The position numbers and the translations under genes were made by a program. Positions 1 through 5,206 of a stretch of 5,235 bases of DNA are shown in pieces. The first letter of the stretch is position 1; the number at the start of each line of letters is the position of its first letter. The stretch covers positions 1-5,235 of the forward strand of contig CANPXA010000136.1 of assembly GCA_947585525.1 (NCBI GenBank), in the 5' to 3' direction. This DNA is from an uncultured Akkermansia sp. (GTDB taxonomy: Bacteria; Verrucomicrobiota; Verrucomicrobiia; Verrucomicrobiales; Akkermansiaceae). The notes below the pieces were generated by a model. That model did no database searches. It was not told the DNA's origin and worked only from the letters and a program-made list of their open reading frames with translations.

Positions 1-84
1 ACACCTCGAAAAGGAGGAGAAGGCGACTCTTATTGCTCTTTCGTTCCCTATAAAATTGAGTTTTTCGAGATGGCAAAATCGTAA
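1..84 (+). CDS. Possible C-terminal tail of a protein entering from the left (partial, weak)
   Basis: Frame 1 is open from the window edge to a TAA at 82-84, giving 27 residues that end in ...FVPYKIEFFEMAKS. The hydrophobic/charged alternation and the PYKIEFFE stretch look like a real C-terminal strand. They faintly recall pyridoxamine-phosphate-oxidase-fold proteins, but this is an impression and no function is assigned. Frame 2 is also open to 91 and frame 3 to 53, so an open frame here proves little. The last eight sense codons lie inside the first copy of a direct repeat that starts at 58, so if the gene is real the repeat supplies its end and stop codon. Upstream sequence is needed to decide. 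Confidence 0.3.
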   Translation, partial: TPRKGGEGDSYCSFVPYKIEFFEMAKS

Positions 85-94
85 ATCGTAATTC
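58..94 (+). repeat. Direct repeat copy A of an intergenic repeat family
   Basis: Aligned without gaps to 260-296, this stretch matches at 31 of 37 positions by hand count. Shared blocks are GAGTTTTT at the left and TCGTAAATCG near the right. The 14-nt word ATCGTAAATCGTAA (78-91) recurs exactly at 5108-5121, about 5 kb away on the other side of the operon. This marks a dispersed repeat rather than a purely local duplication. No transposase is present nearby. Confidence 0.75.
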
Positions 95-95
95 T

Positions 96-276
96 GGCAC
101 CTCTAAAAACTACTAGGGTGAAAAACGAGAGAAAAAAAGTTGCGGAGAAAGGAGTCAAAAAAAGGGAAAAATGGGGGAAAATGGGAGGATTTTGAGGGGG
201 AAAAATGGGAAAAATGCCCGAGAGGATACGCACCATCGATTGCCCGCTATCTAAAAAACGAGTTTTTAGAGGTGCC
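96..276. repeat. 16-nt perfect inverted repeat (96-111 / 261-276) enclosing a purine-rich tract
   Basis: GGCACCTCTAAAAACT at 96-111 is the exact reverse complement of 261-276. The arms enclose 149 nt, mostly G/A-rich on the plus strand. The right arm lies inside direct-repeat copy B (260-296). A small hairpin, CTAAAAA/TTTTTAG (251-257/263-269), overlaps the right arm. Arms, enclosed filler and flanking direct repeats resemble a small non-autonomous mobile element or a long-range RNA stem, but no target-site duplication was established and no coding function is visible. Confidence 0.6.
121..216 (+). repeat. Polypurine tract with repeated G3-5/A4-5/T units
   Basis: By hand count 82 of 96 bases are purines. 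Within it, units of three to five G, four to five A and a T occur at 164-172, 173-182, 196-206 and 207-215. Five G-runs (164-166, 173-177, 183-185, 196-200, 207-209) are separated by 6, 5, 10 and 6 nt, so a G-quadruplex or triplex structure is possible, although the 10-nt loop is longer than the usual 7-nt limit. The complementary strand reads as an open frame rich in Ile-Phe-Pro, which is better explained by base composition than by coding. Confidence 0.6.
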
Positions 277-312
277 AAATTCGTAAATCGCATTTCCTAA
301 TGCGTTTGCCCC
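260..312 (+). repeat. Direct repeat copy B with adjoining hairpin segment
   Basis: 260-296 is the second copy of the 37-nt direct repeat. It overlaps a segment, CGCATTTCCTAATGCG (289-304), that can form a 6-bp hairpin and continues into TTTGCCCC. The same word order, CGCATTT..TAATGCG.TTGCCC, recurs at 5130-5151, so left and right repeats share two separate blocks. Taken with 313-376, in which I see nothing recognisable, this fills the non-coding DNA left of the minus-strand gene. No clear rho-independent terminator for that gene is visible here. Confidence 0.65.
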
Positions 313-376
313 GGGTTCTTATCTATTCATGCGATTCAGAGCATCCTACCTCGTGGTGCCATGAGACCCTGCCCGG

Positions 377-1345
377 TTAAACTTCCTTGAAGCCTGCCAT
401 TTTGAAAAGGGCTCTGATGTTTTTTTCATTCATCCAATCTTCCTTCTTCTGAAGTTCATATTGCAGAAAAAAGCGGCAGACAAGTTTCAACTGAGTATTC
501 GACAGAGTATGGAGCACACCCGATGTCAGTTCTTCGCGCACGCGCGAGCTCACTCCTGCCTTGTTCGGGTCAAGATGGCTGATAAAATCTTCTTGTCGTG
601 GTGAATATACAAATTGAGCTGCATCCCATAGTGACAACAATTCTTTCAATTTCTCTCCGGCAACCCGCATCCGTGTATATTGGGAAAGATATTCTGCCAA
701 TGGCGACGGCAACTGCATCATTTCCGGCGAAAAATCCAGGCCTTTACAACAAGCCGTATGCCGAGTTTCTTGTGAAGGTTCAATTCGATAATTTCTTCGT
801 ACTTTGCTTACATAATGATCGTACGTCTCATCGAATATATCTCCTTTTTCCTTGCCCATCGTGCAACTTATTTCCGAAAGGAAATAGGATTCAAGAGCCA
901 TGACTTGTTCACGTGTTAAAGCCGGTCGATTCTTCTTCCCGGAAGCTGCTAGCCTCAACAAGATCCGGTCAATACACCAGAAATCGTTGACATCAGGAAT
1001 GAGATCATCGATAGGGCAAACTTCTCCGGCGTACAATTCCTCCCATATTCGCTTAATTTCCCTTTTCACAGACTCAGTTACATAAATCATGAGTAAGTAG
1101 GCCGGAATCGCATACAATAAGCCGGCAGGGGAGAGAAAGCTTAAAGATGATGCCTCCCGACGCAACCTGTTCCACCTCAATTCAGTCCAGTTGCTGTGCT
1201 TCCATGAATAAAAATACTCTATATCACACTCATACCATTCGTTCGGAACGGGGAAGGTCAGGGCTTTATCCCCTGGATGCCCTACATCGGCAAAAGCATG
1301 TGTAATGTCTAAAACTCCTTGGTTCTTGGAAAGGTTCTCATACAT
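377..1345 (-). CDS. DUF6714-like protein with an extra C-terminal half (function unknown)
   Basis: 322 residues, with no signal peptide seen. Residues about 12-90 carry an Ala-Phe-x2-Val-x2-Pro opening, W53-T-E-L and SLSFLSPAGLLYAIPAYLL (67-85). Together with an LTREQVMALESYFL helix (143-156), this order matches what I remember of DUF6714, a small family of unknown role often suspected of immunity-like functions. The resemblance is from memory and unverified. Residues about 165-322 are extra; a second helix, LSNTQLKLVCRFFL (281-294), echoes the first, suggesting a decayed duplication. The hydrophobic stretch around 74-88 is probably core rather than membrane. The start is fixed by an in-frame TAA two codons upstream (plus 1349-1351); no Shine-Dalgarno is visible. 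Three sampled 60-nt lines have 35-50% GC, against 67-75% in two operon lines, hinting at transfer. No toxin-like partner is adjacent. Confidence 0.75.
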   Translation of the reverse strand: MYENLSKNQGVLDITHAFADVGHPGDKALTFPVPNEWYECDIEYFYSWKHSNWTELRWNRLRREASSLSFLSPAGLLYAIPAYLLMIYVTESVKREIKRIWEELYAGEVCPIDDLIPDVNDFWCIDRILLRLAASGKKNRPALTREQVMALESYFLSEISCTMGKEKGDIFDETYDHYVSKVRRNYRIEPSQETRHTACCKGLDFSPEMMQLPSPLAEYLSQYTRMRVAGEKLKELLSLWDAAQFVYSPRQEDFISHLDPNKAGVSSRVREELTSGVLHTLSNTQLKLVCRFFLQYELQKKEDWMNEKNIRALFKMAGFKEV

Positions 1346-1482
1346 ATTTTACTTGCAATTTAGCTGTTTCACTAACTAGAGCCACCGTAGCCCCATGATA
1401 ACACCACCTTCCACTTTTGACAATCTCGATTCACCCGTTTCCACGCTCTTTTGTTTTTAGGAAAAAGAGGAGCTAAAAATGC
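1346..1482. other. Divergent intergenic spacer
   Basis: This is the spacer between the minus-strand gene and the operon. It holds an AT-rich inverted repeat CTCTTTT/AAAAGAG (1446-1452/1463-1469) and a well-formed Shine-Dalgarno (GAGGAG, 1467-1472) six bases before an ATG at 1479, which encodes only Met-Leu-Ala before TGA. A TTGACA at 1417-1422 lacks a partner -10. No convincing promoter for the minus-strand gene was found; a TAAAAT on that strand abuts its start codon, too close to serve it. Confidence 0.4.
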
Positions 1483-1512
1483 TTGCGTGATGGAGCGGAG
1501 GGGTGTTAGAAT
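1483..1512 (+). promoter_or_regulatory. Sigma-70-type promoter of the usp operon, extended -10, placed for a leaderless transcript
   Basis: TTGCGT (1483-1488; 3/6 to the -35 consensus), 18-nt spacer, then TAGAAT (1507-1512; 5/6) preceded by TG at 1504-1505, an extended -10. Only five bases separate the -10 from the ATG at 1518, so a normal start point would fall on the first or second base of the start codon. No Shine-Dalgarno is usable: GGAGGGG (1497-1503) is 14 nt away. Confidence 0.6.
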
Positions 1513-1517
1513 AAGGT

Positions 1518-2009
1518 ATGCTCAGGGTATTGGTCGCTACAGATTTTTCGGAAGATGGTCGAGTGGTGGTAGATTTTGCCGCGAACCTGGTGCGGCAAAG
1601 CGGGGGCAAGATGTACCTGTTGCATGCCGTGGAGCCTTGTATGATGGATGCGGCCGGCTGCCTCACCCTTGAGCATTCCGGAACTCCGGGAAACACCGGG
1701 GAAGCTGACGGGGAGATACGCCACGCGAGCTTGCTGGAAATCACCAATGAGCGAGCCCACCGCGCAGCGGAGAAGATCAGCAAGAGATGGGACATACCGA
1801 TATACGGCAAAGCGGAAGAGGCGGACGACGTGGTCGAGTGCATTCATCAATTCTGCGAGAGGCACCACATTGATATTTTGGTGATCGGCAACCGCCACCA
1901 TTCCCTTCTATCCTCCATCTTATTGGGCAGTACGGCGGAGAAATTGGTGCGCACGGCAAAGATACCGGTAACGGTGGTGCCCTGTTGCACGGGAGGGAGA
2001 AGGAAATGA
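1518..2009 (+). CDS. Universal stress protein, UspA family
   Basis: 163 residues, a single Usp domain of usual length. It opens with LRVLVATDFSEDG, the first strand with the nucleotide-contacting Asp (D9), and ends with LVIGNRHHSLLSSILLGSTAEKLV (split: 121-132 and 133-144), then IPVTVVP, the typical last strand. The ATP-binding signature G-x2-G-x9-G-S/T is present except that the second Gly is His (G124, H127, G137, S138), so nucleotide binding may be changed. Members are small cytosolic dimers raised under stress or growth arrest; targets cannot be read from sequence. The start is fixed by an in-frame TAA at 1512-1514 and by the fit of the first strand. It is the first gene of the operon; its TGA overlaps the next ATG. 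No transmembrane segment or second Usp domain is seen. Confidence 0.93.
   Translation: MLRVLVATDFSEDGRVVVDFAANLVRQSGGKMYLLHAVEPCMMDAAGCLTLEHSGTPGNTGEADGEIRHASLLEITNERAHRAAEKISKRWDIPIYGKAEEADDVVECIHQFCERHHIDILVIGNRHHSLLSSILLGSTAEKLVRTAKIPVTVVPCCTGGRRK
1992..1996 (+). promoter_or_regulatory. Shine-Dalgarno that sets the start of the YmdB-type gene
   Basis: GGAGG lies nine bases before the ATG at 2006, inside the end of the usp coding region. It favours 2006 over the upstream in-frame ATG at 1985, and shows that this organism uses Shine-Dalgarno-led initiation at least inside operons. Confidence 0.7.
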
Positions 2010-2800
2010 GGATCATTTTCACAGGAGACACTGTCGGGAAAGTCGGTCGGAAAGCCCTTTACCATGCGATCGCCCGGTGGCGTGCTGAGCTTGAACCGCA
2101 CCTCATCATCTCCAACGGAGAAAACGCCGCCGGCGGAAGAGGCATCACTCCCCCTCTCATCCACGAGTTTCACGAGAATGGTGTGGATGTCATCACGCTT
2201 GGGGATCACGTGTGGGATCAGCAGGATTTCATCGACAATGCGGAAAAAGATTCCTACACGCTGCGCCCGTTCAACCTGCAGCCCGGCGTGCCCGGGCGCG
2301 GCAGCATCCTCATCGACACTTCAGCCGGGAAAGTGGGCGTTCTCTGTCTCATGGGGCAAGCGCTGATGCGTTCTGGCGCGCTCAATCCCTTTACCGTGGG
2401 CTACGACGAAGCCCTGCGCCTCCGTGAGCAAGGTGCGCGCGCCATCATTGTTGAAATCCACGGTGAATCGACTGCTGAAAAAACGGCGCTCGGGTACAGG
2501 ATGGATGGTCTCGTCTCCGCCGTGCTCGGCACCCATACCCATGTACAGACGGCTGATGCCCGCATCCTTCCCGCAGGCACCGCTTTCATCTGTGATGTCG
2601 GTATGTGCGGCAGCAAGGAAAGCGTCATCGGACGCGAGGTGGATATCACGGTGAACTCCATGGTGAGTTCTCTGCCGGCGAAGCTGGATATCGGACGCTG
2701 GCCGGCGCAAGTGAACGGAGCGCTCATTGAAGTGGATGAAAACTCCGGACTCGCTTCCCGAATCCTCCCGCTCAATCTCACCGTGGAAGACCCGCAATGA
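2006..2800 (+). CDS. TIGR00282/YmdB-type metallophosphoesterase
   Basis: 264 residues, the family's usual length. Family motifs in order: MRIIFTGDTVGKVGR (D8), SNGENAAGGRGIT (E39, N40), TLGDHVWD (D67, H68), VEIHGE (H152), and GTHTHVQT (H177, H179). These supply the two-metal site, with one change: the bridging Asn of the usual GNH motif is Asp67. Studied members hydrolyse 2',3'-cyclic nucleotides or cAMP in vitro, and B. subtilis YmdB affects RNA turnover and biofilm formation; the substrate here is unknown. The protein is cytosolic, with no signal peptide. Start 2006 is chosen because it follows a Shine-Dalgarno, begins exactly at the family's first strand and overlaps the usp stop as ATGA; an ATG at 1985 would add seven charged residues. 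Its own TGA overlaps the tcdA start. Confidence 0.93.
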   Translation: MRIIFTGDTVGKVGRKALYHAIARWRAELEPHLIISNGENAAGGRGITPPLIHEFHENGVDVITLGDHVWDQQDFIDNAEKDSYTLRPFNLQPGVPGRGSILIDTSAGKVGVLCLMGQALMRSGALNPFTVGYDEALRLREQGARAIIVEIHGESTAEKTALGYRMDGLVSAVLGTHTHVQTADARILPAGTAFICDVGMCGSKESVIGREVDITVNSMVSSLPAKLDIGRWPAQVNGALIEVDENSGLASRILPLNLTVEDPQ

Positions 2801-3579
2801 TGGACACCCAACGATTTGGCGGCATTGTCCGACTCTATGGAGCGTGCGCGGCAGAGGCGTTCAGCCACGCAAAGGCGGCAGTCGTCGGCATCGGCGGCGT
2901 GGGCTCCTGGACGGCAGAGGCGCTGGCTCGCAGCGGGGTTGGCAATCTCGTTCTTATGGATGCAGATGACATCTGCATCACCAACACCAATCGTCAGATC
3001 CACGCCCTCGCCGATACCTGCGGACAAATGAAAGTGGAGGTCATGGCTCGCCGCATTGCTCTCATCAACCCGGCGGCCGAGGTGCTTCCCCTGCCCTGTT
3101 TCTATTCCGAGAAAACGGCTCAAAAACTTTTCGATACGGCGCCCGATGTTGTGGTGGACGCCATTGATTCCATGCGCGCAAAAGCCCATCTCCTTGCTGA
3201 ATGCCGCAGACGCGGCGTTCCCGTCGTGACCTGCGGCGGAGCAGGCGGACGTTGCCGAGCCGATGAGGTGCATCTGGCGGATCTTGCGCGCACAACTCAC
3301 GATGCCCTGCTGGTGCGGTTGCGTAAACTATTGCGGCAGGAGTACGGGTTTCCTCCGGCTGATCGCTGCGCTGAGATAGGCATACCCTGCGTTTACAGCA
3401 CGGAAACTCCGGTGTATCCTCAGTGCGATGGCAGCGTCGGTCCCGACCGGGAGGAGGGACAGCTCGGCGGCATCAGCTGCTCATCCGGCATGGGCTCTGC
3501 CACTCCCGTCACCGGCGCTTTCGGTTTCCTCGCAGCCTCCGCTGCCCTGCAACTTCTCACCCCGCGCTGCTCATCATGA
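2797..3579 (+). CDS. tcdA: tRNA threonylcarbamoyladenosine dehydratase (TcdA/CsdL/YgdL)
   Basis: 260 residues, near the approximately 268 of E. coli TcdA. It is an E1-like ThiF-fold enzyme that uses ATP to cyclise t6A at position 37 of ANN-decoding tRNAs into ct6A. Visible features: the nucleotide loop GIGGVGSW (31-38), D55 at the end of the next strand, NRQ (65-67), K79 in MKVEVMARRI, VDAIDS (120-125), and the TcdA-specific later blocks VYSTETPVYP (199-208) and GSATPVTGAFGF (233-244). No rhodanese or MoeZ-type extension is fused, which argues against MoeB/ThiF. In E. coli the enzyme works with the CsdA/CsdE sulfur system; neither partner is encoded here. ATG at 2797 overlaps the previous stop; ATG at 2800 is an equally possible start. 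A weak GGAAG lies at 2785-2789. Confidence 0.93.
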   Translation: MMDTQRFGGIVRLYGACAAEAFSHAKAAVVGIGGVGSWTAEALARSGVGNLVLMDADDICITNTNRQIHALADTCGQMKVEVMARRIALINPAAEVLPLPCFYSEKTAQKLFDTAPDVVVDAIDSMRAKAHLLAECRRRGVPVVTCGGAGGRCRADEVHLADLARTTHDALLVRLRKLLRQEYGFPPADRCAEIGIPCVYSTETPVYPQCDGSVGPDREEGQLGGISCSSGMGSATPVTGAFGFLAASAALQLLTPRCSS

Positions 3580-4169
3580 AAATTTTTCCCCACACGGCTC
3601 GAGCCAATAAGCACGTGTCTTCTCCGGCGGACCGCAAGCCGACGCAAGTCGTCGTGCCTGCGGCGGACGAAGCTCTCCTCTCCGATCTTTTGGAACGCAA
3701 GCCGAATGGTCTCTACCTCATTCTCGACTGCATTCAGGATCCGCACAACCTCGGGGCTATCCTGCGCACGGCTGACGGTGCAGGCGTGGAGGCTGTTGTT
3801 GCGCCGAAAGATAAATCGGTGGGTATTACAGAAACTGTTATGCGCGTCTCCGTCGGCGCGGCCGCCAAGGTTCCCTTCATCCAGGTGACCAACCTAGCGC
3901 GTGCCCTGCGCCGTATGCAGCAGGCCGGCGTCTGGCTCGTCGGCACCTCCGACCACGGCGACCGCTCGCTCTACGATGTGGACCTGCGCGGCGGCATCGG
4001 CATCGTCATGGGTGCCGAAGGCGATGGTATGCGCCGTCTTACGGAGGAGACCTGTGATTTTCTGGTGCGCATCCCTATGGCGGGTGATACTCCCTGCCTC
4101 AACGTATCTGTGGCCACCGGAGTGTGCCTCTACGAAGCCGTCCGACAGCGTAGTTTGCCTCCGGCCTGA
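3576..4169 (+). CDS. SpoU/TrmH-family RNA 2'-O-methyltransferase, RlmB-like, without the N-terminal domain
   Basis: 197 residues. The C-terminal SPOUT domain is complete: motif 1 DPHNLGAILRTADGAGV (55-71; N58, R64), VTNLARAL (104-111), motif 2 VMGAEGDGMRRLT (144-156) and motif 3 IPMAG..CLNVSVATG (167-182; N176). These match RlmB, which methylates 23S rRNA Gm2251 using S-adenosylmethionine and a C-terminal trefoil knot, more closely than TrmH or TrmL, as I recall those families. RlmB is usually about 245 residues with an L30e-like RNA-binding domain first; here only about 40 residues precede the catalytic domain. The in-frame extension to 3423 merely reads through tcdA in another frame, so the missing part is not hidden upstream. 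ATG at 3576 overlaps the tcdA stop as ATGA; no Shine-Dalgarno is seen, so translational coupling is likely. RlmB activity is inferred; another rRNA or tRNA target is possible. Confidence 0.88.
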   Translation: MKIFPHTARANKHVSSPADRKPTQVVVPAADEALLSDLLERKPNGLYLILDCIQDPHNLGAILRTADGAGVEAVVAPKDKSVGITETVMRVSVGAAAKVPFIQVTNLARALRRMQQAGVWLVGTSDHGDRSLYDVDLRGGIGIVMGAEGDGMRRLTEETCDFLVRIPMAGDTPCLNVSVATGVCLYEAVRQRSLPPA

Positions 4170-4184
4170 CCTCTTTCCGACACC

Positions 4185-4994
4185 ATGACGCTCATACGCG
4201 ACATAACGCCTCCGCCGGAATGCACCGTGCGCTTTATCTCCGACCTGCATCTCGCCCATAAACGCAGTCGGGCTCCCCAACCCGAGCTCTTCGCTAAGAT
4301 GATGGACGGAGTGGATCTCCTCATTCTCTGCGGCGACACCGCTGAAACTCGCGAGACCTGCGCAGAGAGGGAACACAGCTTAGCTCTGCGCCACGAGCTG
4401 CGGGAGCGCTGCCTTGCCCGAGGCATTGAAACCATCGAACTTGCGGGGAACCACGATCCGGACATCAAACTCCAAATGGTGCGTCTGAACGGTGGGCGCA
4501 TTGTGGCCATGCATGGTCACGCCCTTCTGTCTGCCGTCTCTCCCTGGAGTCGTGAATACCTGCGCTGCAAAAAGGACATCCAATCCCTCATCCGCTCCCA
4601 CCCGAAAGCCTTCCACTCTCTCACTGACAGGCTGGAACTCACTCGCCTCATCTCCATAGAATTGGGGAAAAACGTCCCCCCGGCAGAACCCGCACGAGTC
4701 ACTTCTGTCGGACGCCTCATACGTGAGATTCATCATTGCTTTTGGCCTCCTCAGCGTCCGCTGAACATCGTCACTGCCTGGCTGACCTGCGGCGTACGCG
4801 CTGAACTCTTTGCCCGTCGCTATGTGCCGGAGGCGCACCTGCTCATCATCGGGCATTTCCATCGCGGAGGTCGCTGGCAATTCGGCTCCCGTACCATCCT
4901 CAATACAGGAGCTTGGTTCGAACACGCCACCCCGTATGCCGTTGATGTGCGCAACGGAACCCTGCTGCGCTATTTTCCTCTTCATCCTTCCTGA
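4185..4994 (+). CDS. Calcineurin-like metallophosphoesterase, LpxH-like
   Basis: 269 residues. It has the full two-metal motif set: FISDLHLA (D20, H22), LILCGDTAE (D51), LAGNHDPD (N89, H90), AMHGHALL (H110, H112) and IIGHFHRGG (H224, H226). A region of about 110 residues between the last two motifs (about 115-215) is mostly predicted helix, as in LpxH-type enzymes that carry an insertion for a lipid substrate. LpxH cleaves UDP-2,3-diacylglucosamine in lipid A synthesis at the membrane face; that role is a possibility only, since many generic phosphoesterases share these motifs. There is no signal peptide or transmembrane helix. It starts 15 nt after the methyltransferase stop with no clear Shine-Dalgarno; no other in-frame ATG lies before the first motif. 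It is the last gene of the operon and unrelated in motif detail to the YmdB-type enzyme three genes earlier. Confidence 0.88.
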   Translation: MTLIRDITPPPECTVRFISDLHLAHKRSRAPQPELFAKMMDGVDLLILCGDTAETRETCAEREHSLALRHELRERCLARGIETIELAGNHDPDIKLQMVRLNGGRIVAMHGHALLSAVSPWSREYLRCKKDIQSLIRSHPKAFHSLTDRLELTRLISIELGKNVPPAEPARVTSVGRLIREIHHCFWPPQRPLNIVTAWLTCGVRAELFARRYVPEAHLLIIGHFHRGGRWQFGSRTILNTGAWFEHATPYAVDVRNGTLLRYFPLHPS

Positions 4995-5107
4995 TGCGAA
5001 TGCCGGAAATTCGATGAATTCGTGACGATGTGCCTCTCAAGACATCGGTTGGTGTCATCCGTTCCTATCCATAAAAAATCTTCGTGCGCAAGCGTGCTAG
5101 CATTCAT

Positions 5108-5151
5108 ATCGTAAATCGTAAATGGCAAACGCATTTTTAATGCGGTTGCCC
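5108..5151 (+). repeat. Right-hand copy of the intergenic repeat words, with hairpin
   Basis: ATCGTAAATCGTAA (5108-5121) is identical to 78-91. It is followed by a hairpin: GGCAAACGCATT (5124-5135), a TTT loop, and AATGCGGTTGCC (5139-5150), with 11 of 12 positions complementary. The second block matches 289-311 on the left. The hairpin lies 130 nt past the last operon gene and is followed by CTGTTGTTCC rather than a T-run, so it might act as a weak terminator but is not a classical one. The rest of 4995-5171 shows only a short GACATC/GGTGTC stem (5041-5056) and nothing else recognisable. Confidence 0.65.
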
Positions 5152-5171
5152 TGTTGTTCCGCATCTTATGC

Positions 5172-5200
5172 TTGACATCAGCGGTCTTTGCCCCTAAAAG
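5172..5200 (+). promoter_or_regulatory. Sigma-70-type promoter of the gene leaving on the right
   Basis: A perfect TTGACA (5172-5177), a 17-nt spacer and TAAAAG (5195-5200; 4/6) form a good promoter. Six bases separate the -10 from the ATG at 5207, so the expected start point is the A of the start codon, as at the usp promoter. No clear Shine-Dalgarno lies between. Confidence 0.6.
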
Positions 5201-5206
5201 AGAGAA

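Noticed and set aside
49..56. TATAAAAT as a -10 box
   Set aside because: No -35-like hexamer at 16-18 nt spacing and no gene start downstream.
48..293. 81-residue minus-strand ORF across the repeat region
   Set aside because: It is the complement of the purine-rich tract, giving a low-complexity Ile-Phe-Pro protein, and it spans both repeat copies; no ribosome site or family match is seen.
58..296. CRISPR array
   Set aside because: Only two diverged direct repeats, about 165 nt apart, with a low-complexity purine-rich stretch between them instead of regular unique spacers.
598..1085. Plus-strand ORFs opposite the minus-strand gene
   Set aside because: Shadows of the 322-residue minus-strand gene; no family resemblance and no ribosome site.
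1417..1422. TTGACA as -35 of the usp operon
   Set aside because: At 17 nt spacing the -10 position reads TCCACG, and no acceptable hexamer lies at 16 or 18.
1985..2005. Upstream ATG as start of the YmdB-type gene
   Set aside because: It would add MHGREKE ahead of the first family strand; 2006 has the Shine-Dalgarno at correct spacing and the ATGA overlap.
2401..3300. 299-residue minus-strand ORF
   Set aside because: Antisense to the well-supported YmdB-type and tcdA genes; its composition (His, Ser, Arg rich) is that of a shadow frame in GC-rich DNA.
3423..3575. Longer N-terminus for the methyltransferase
   Set aside because: The 51 extra residues are Arg-rich, overlap tcdA in another frame and do not resemble the L30e-like domain of RlmB.
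5041..5056. Hairpin GACATC-GGTT-GGTGTC as operon terminator
   Set aside because: Six pairs with a G-T wobble and no following T-run.
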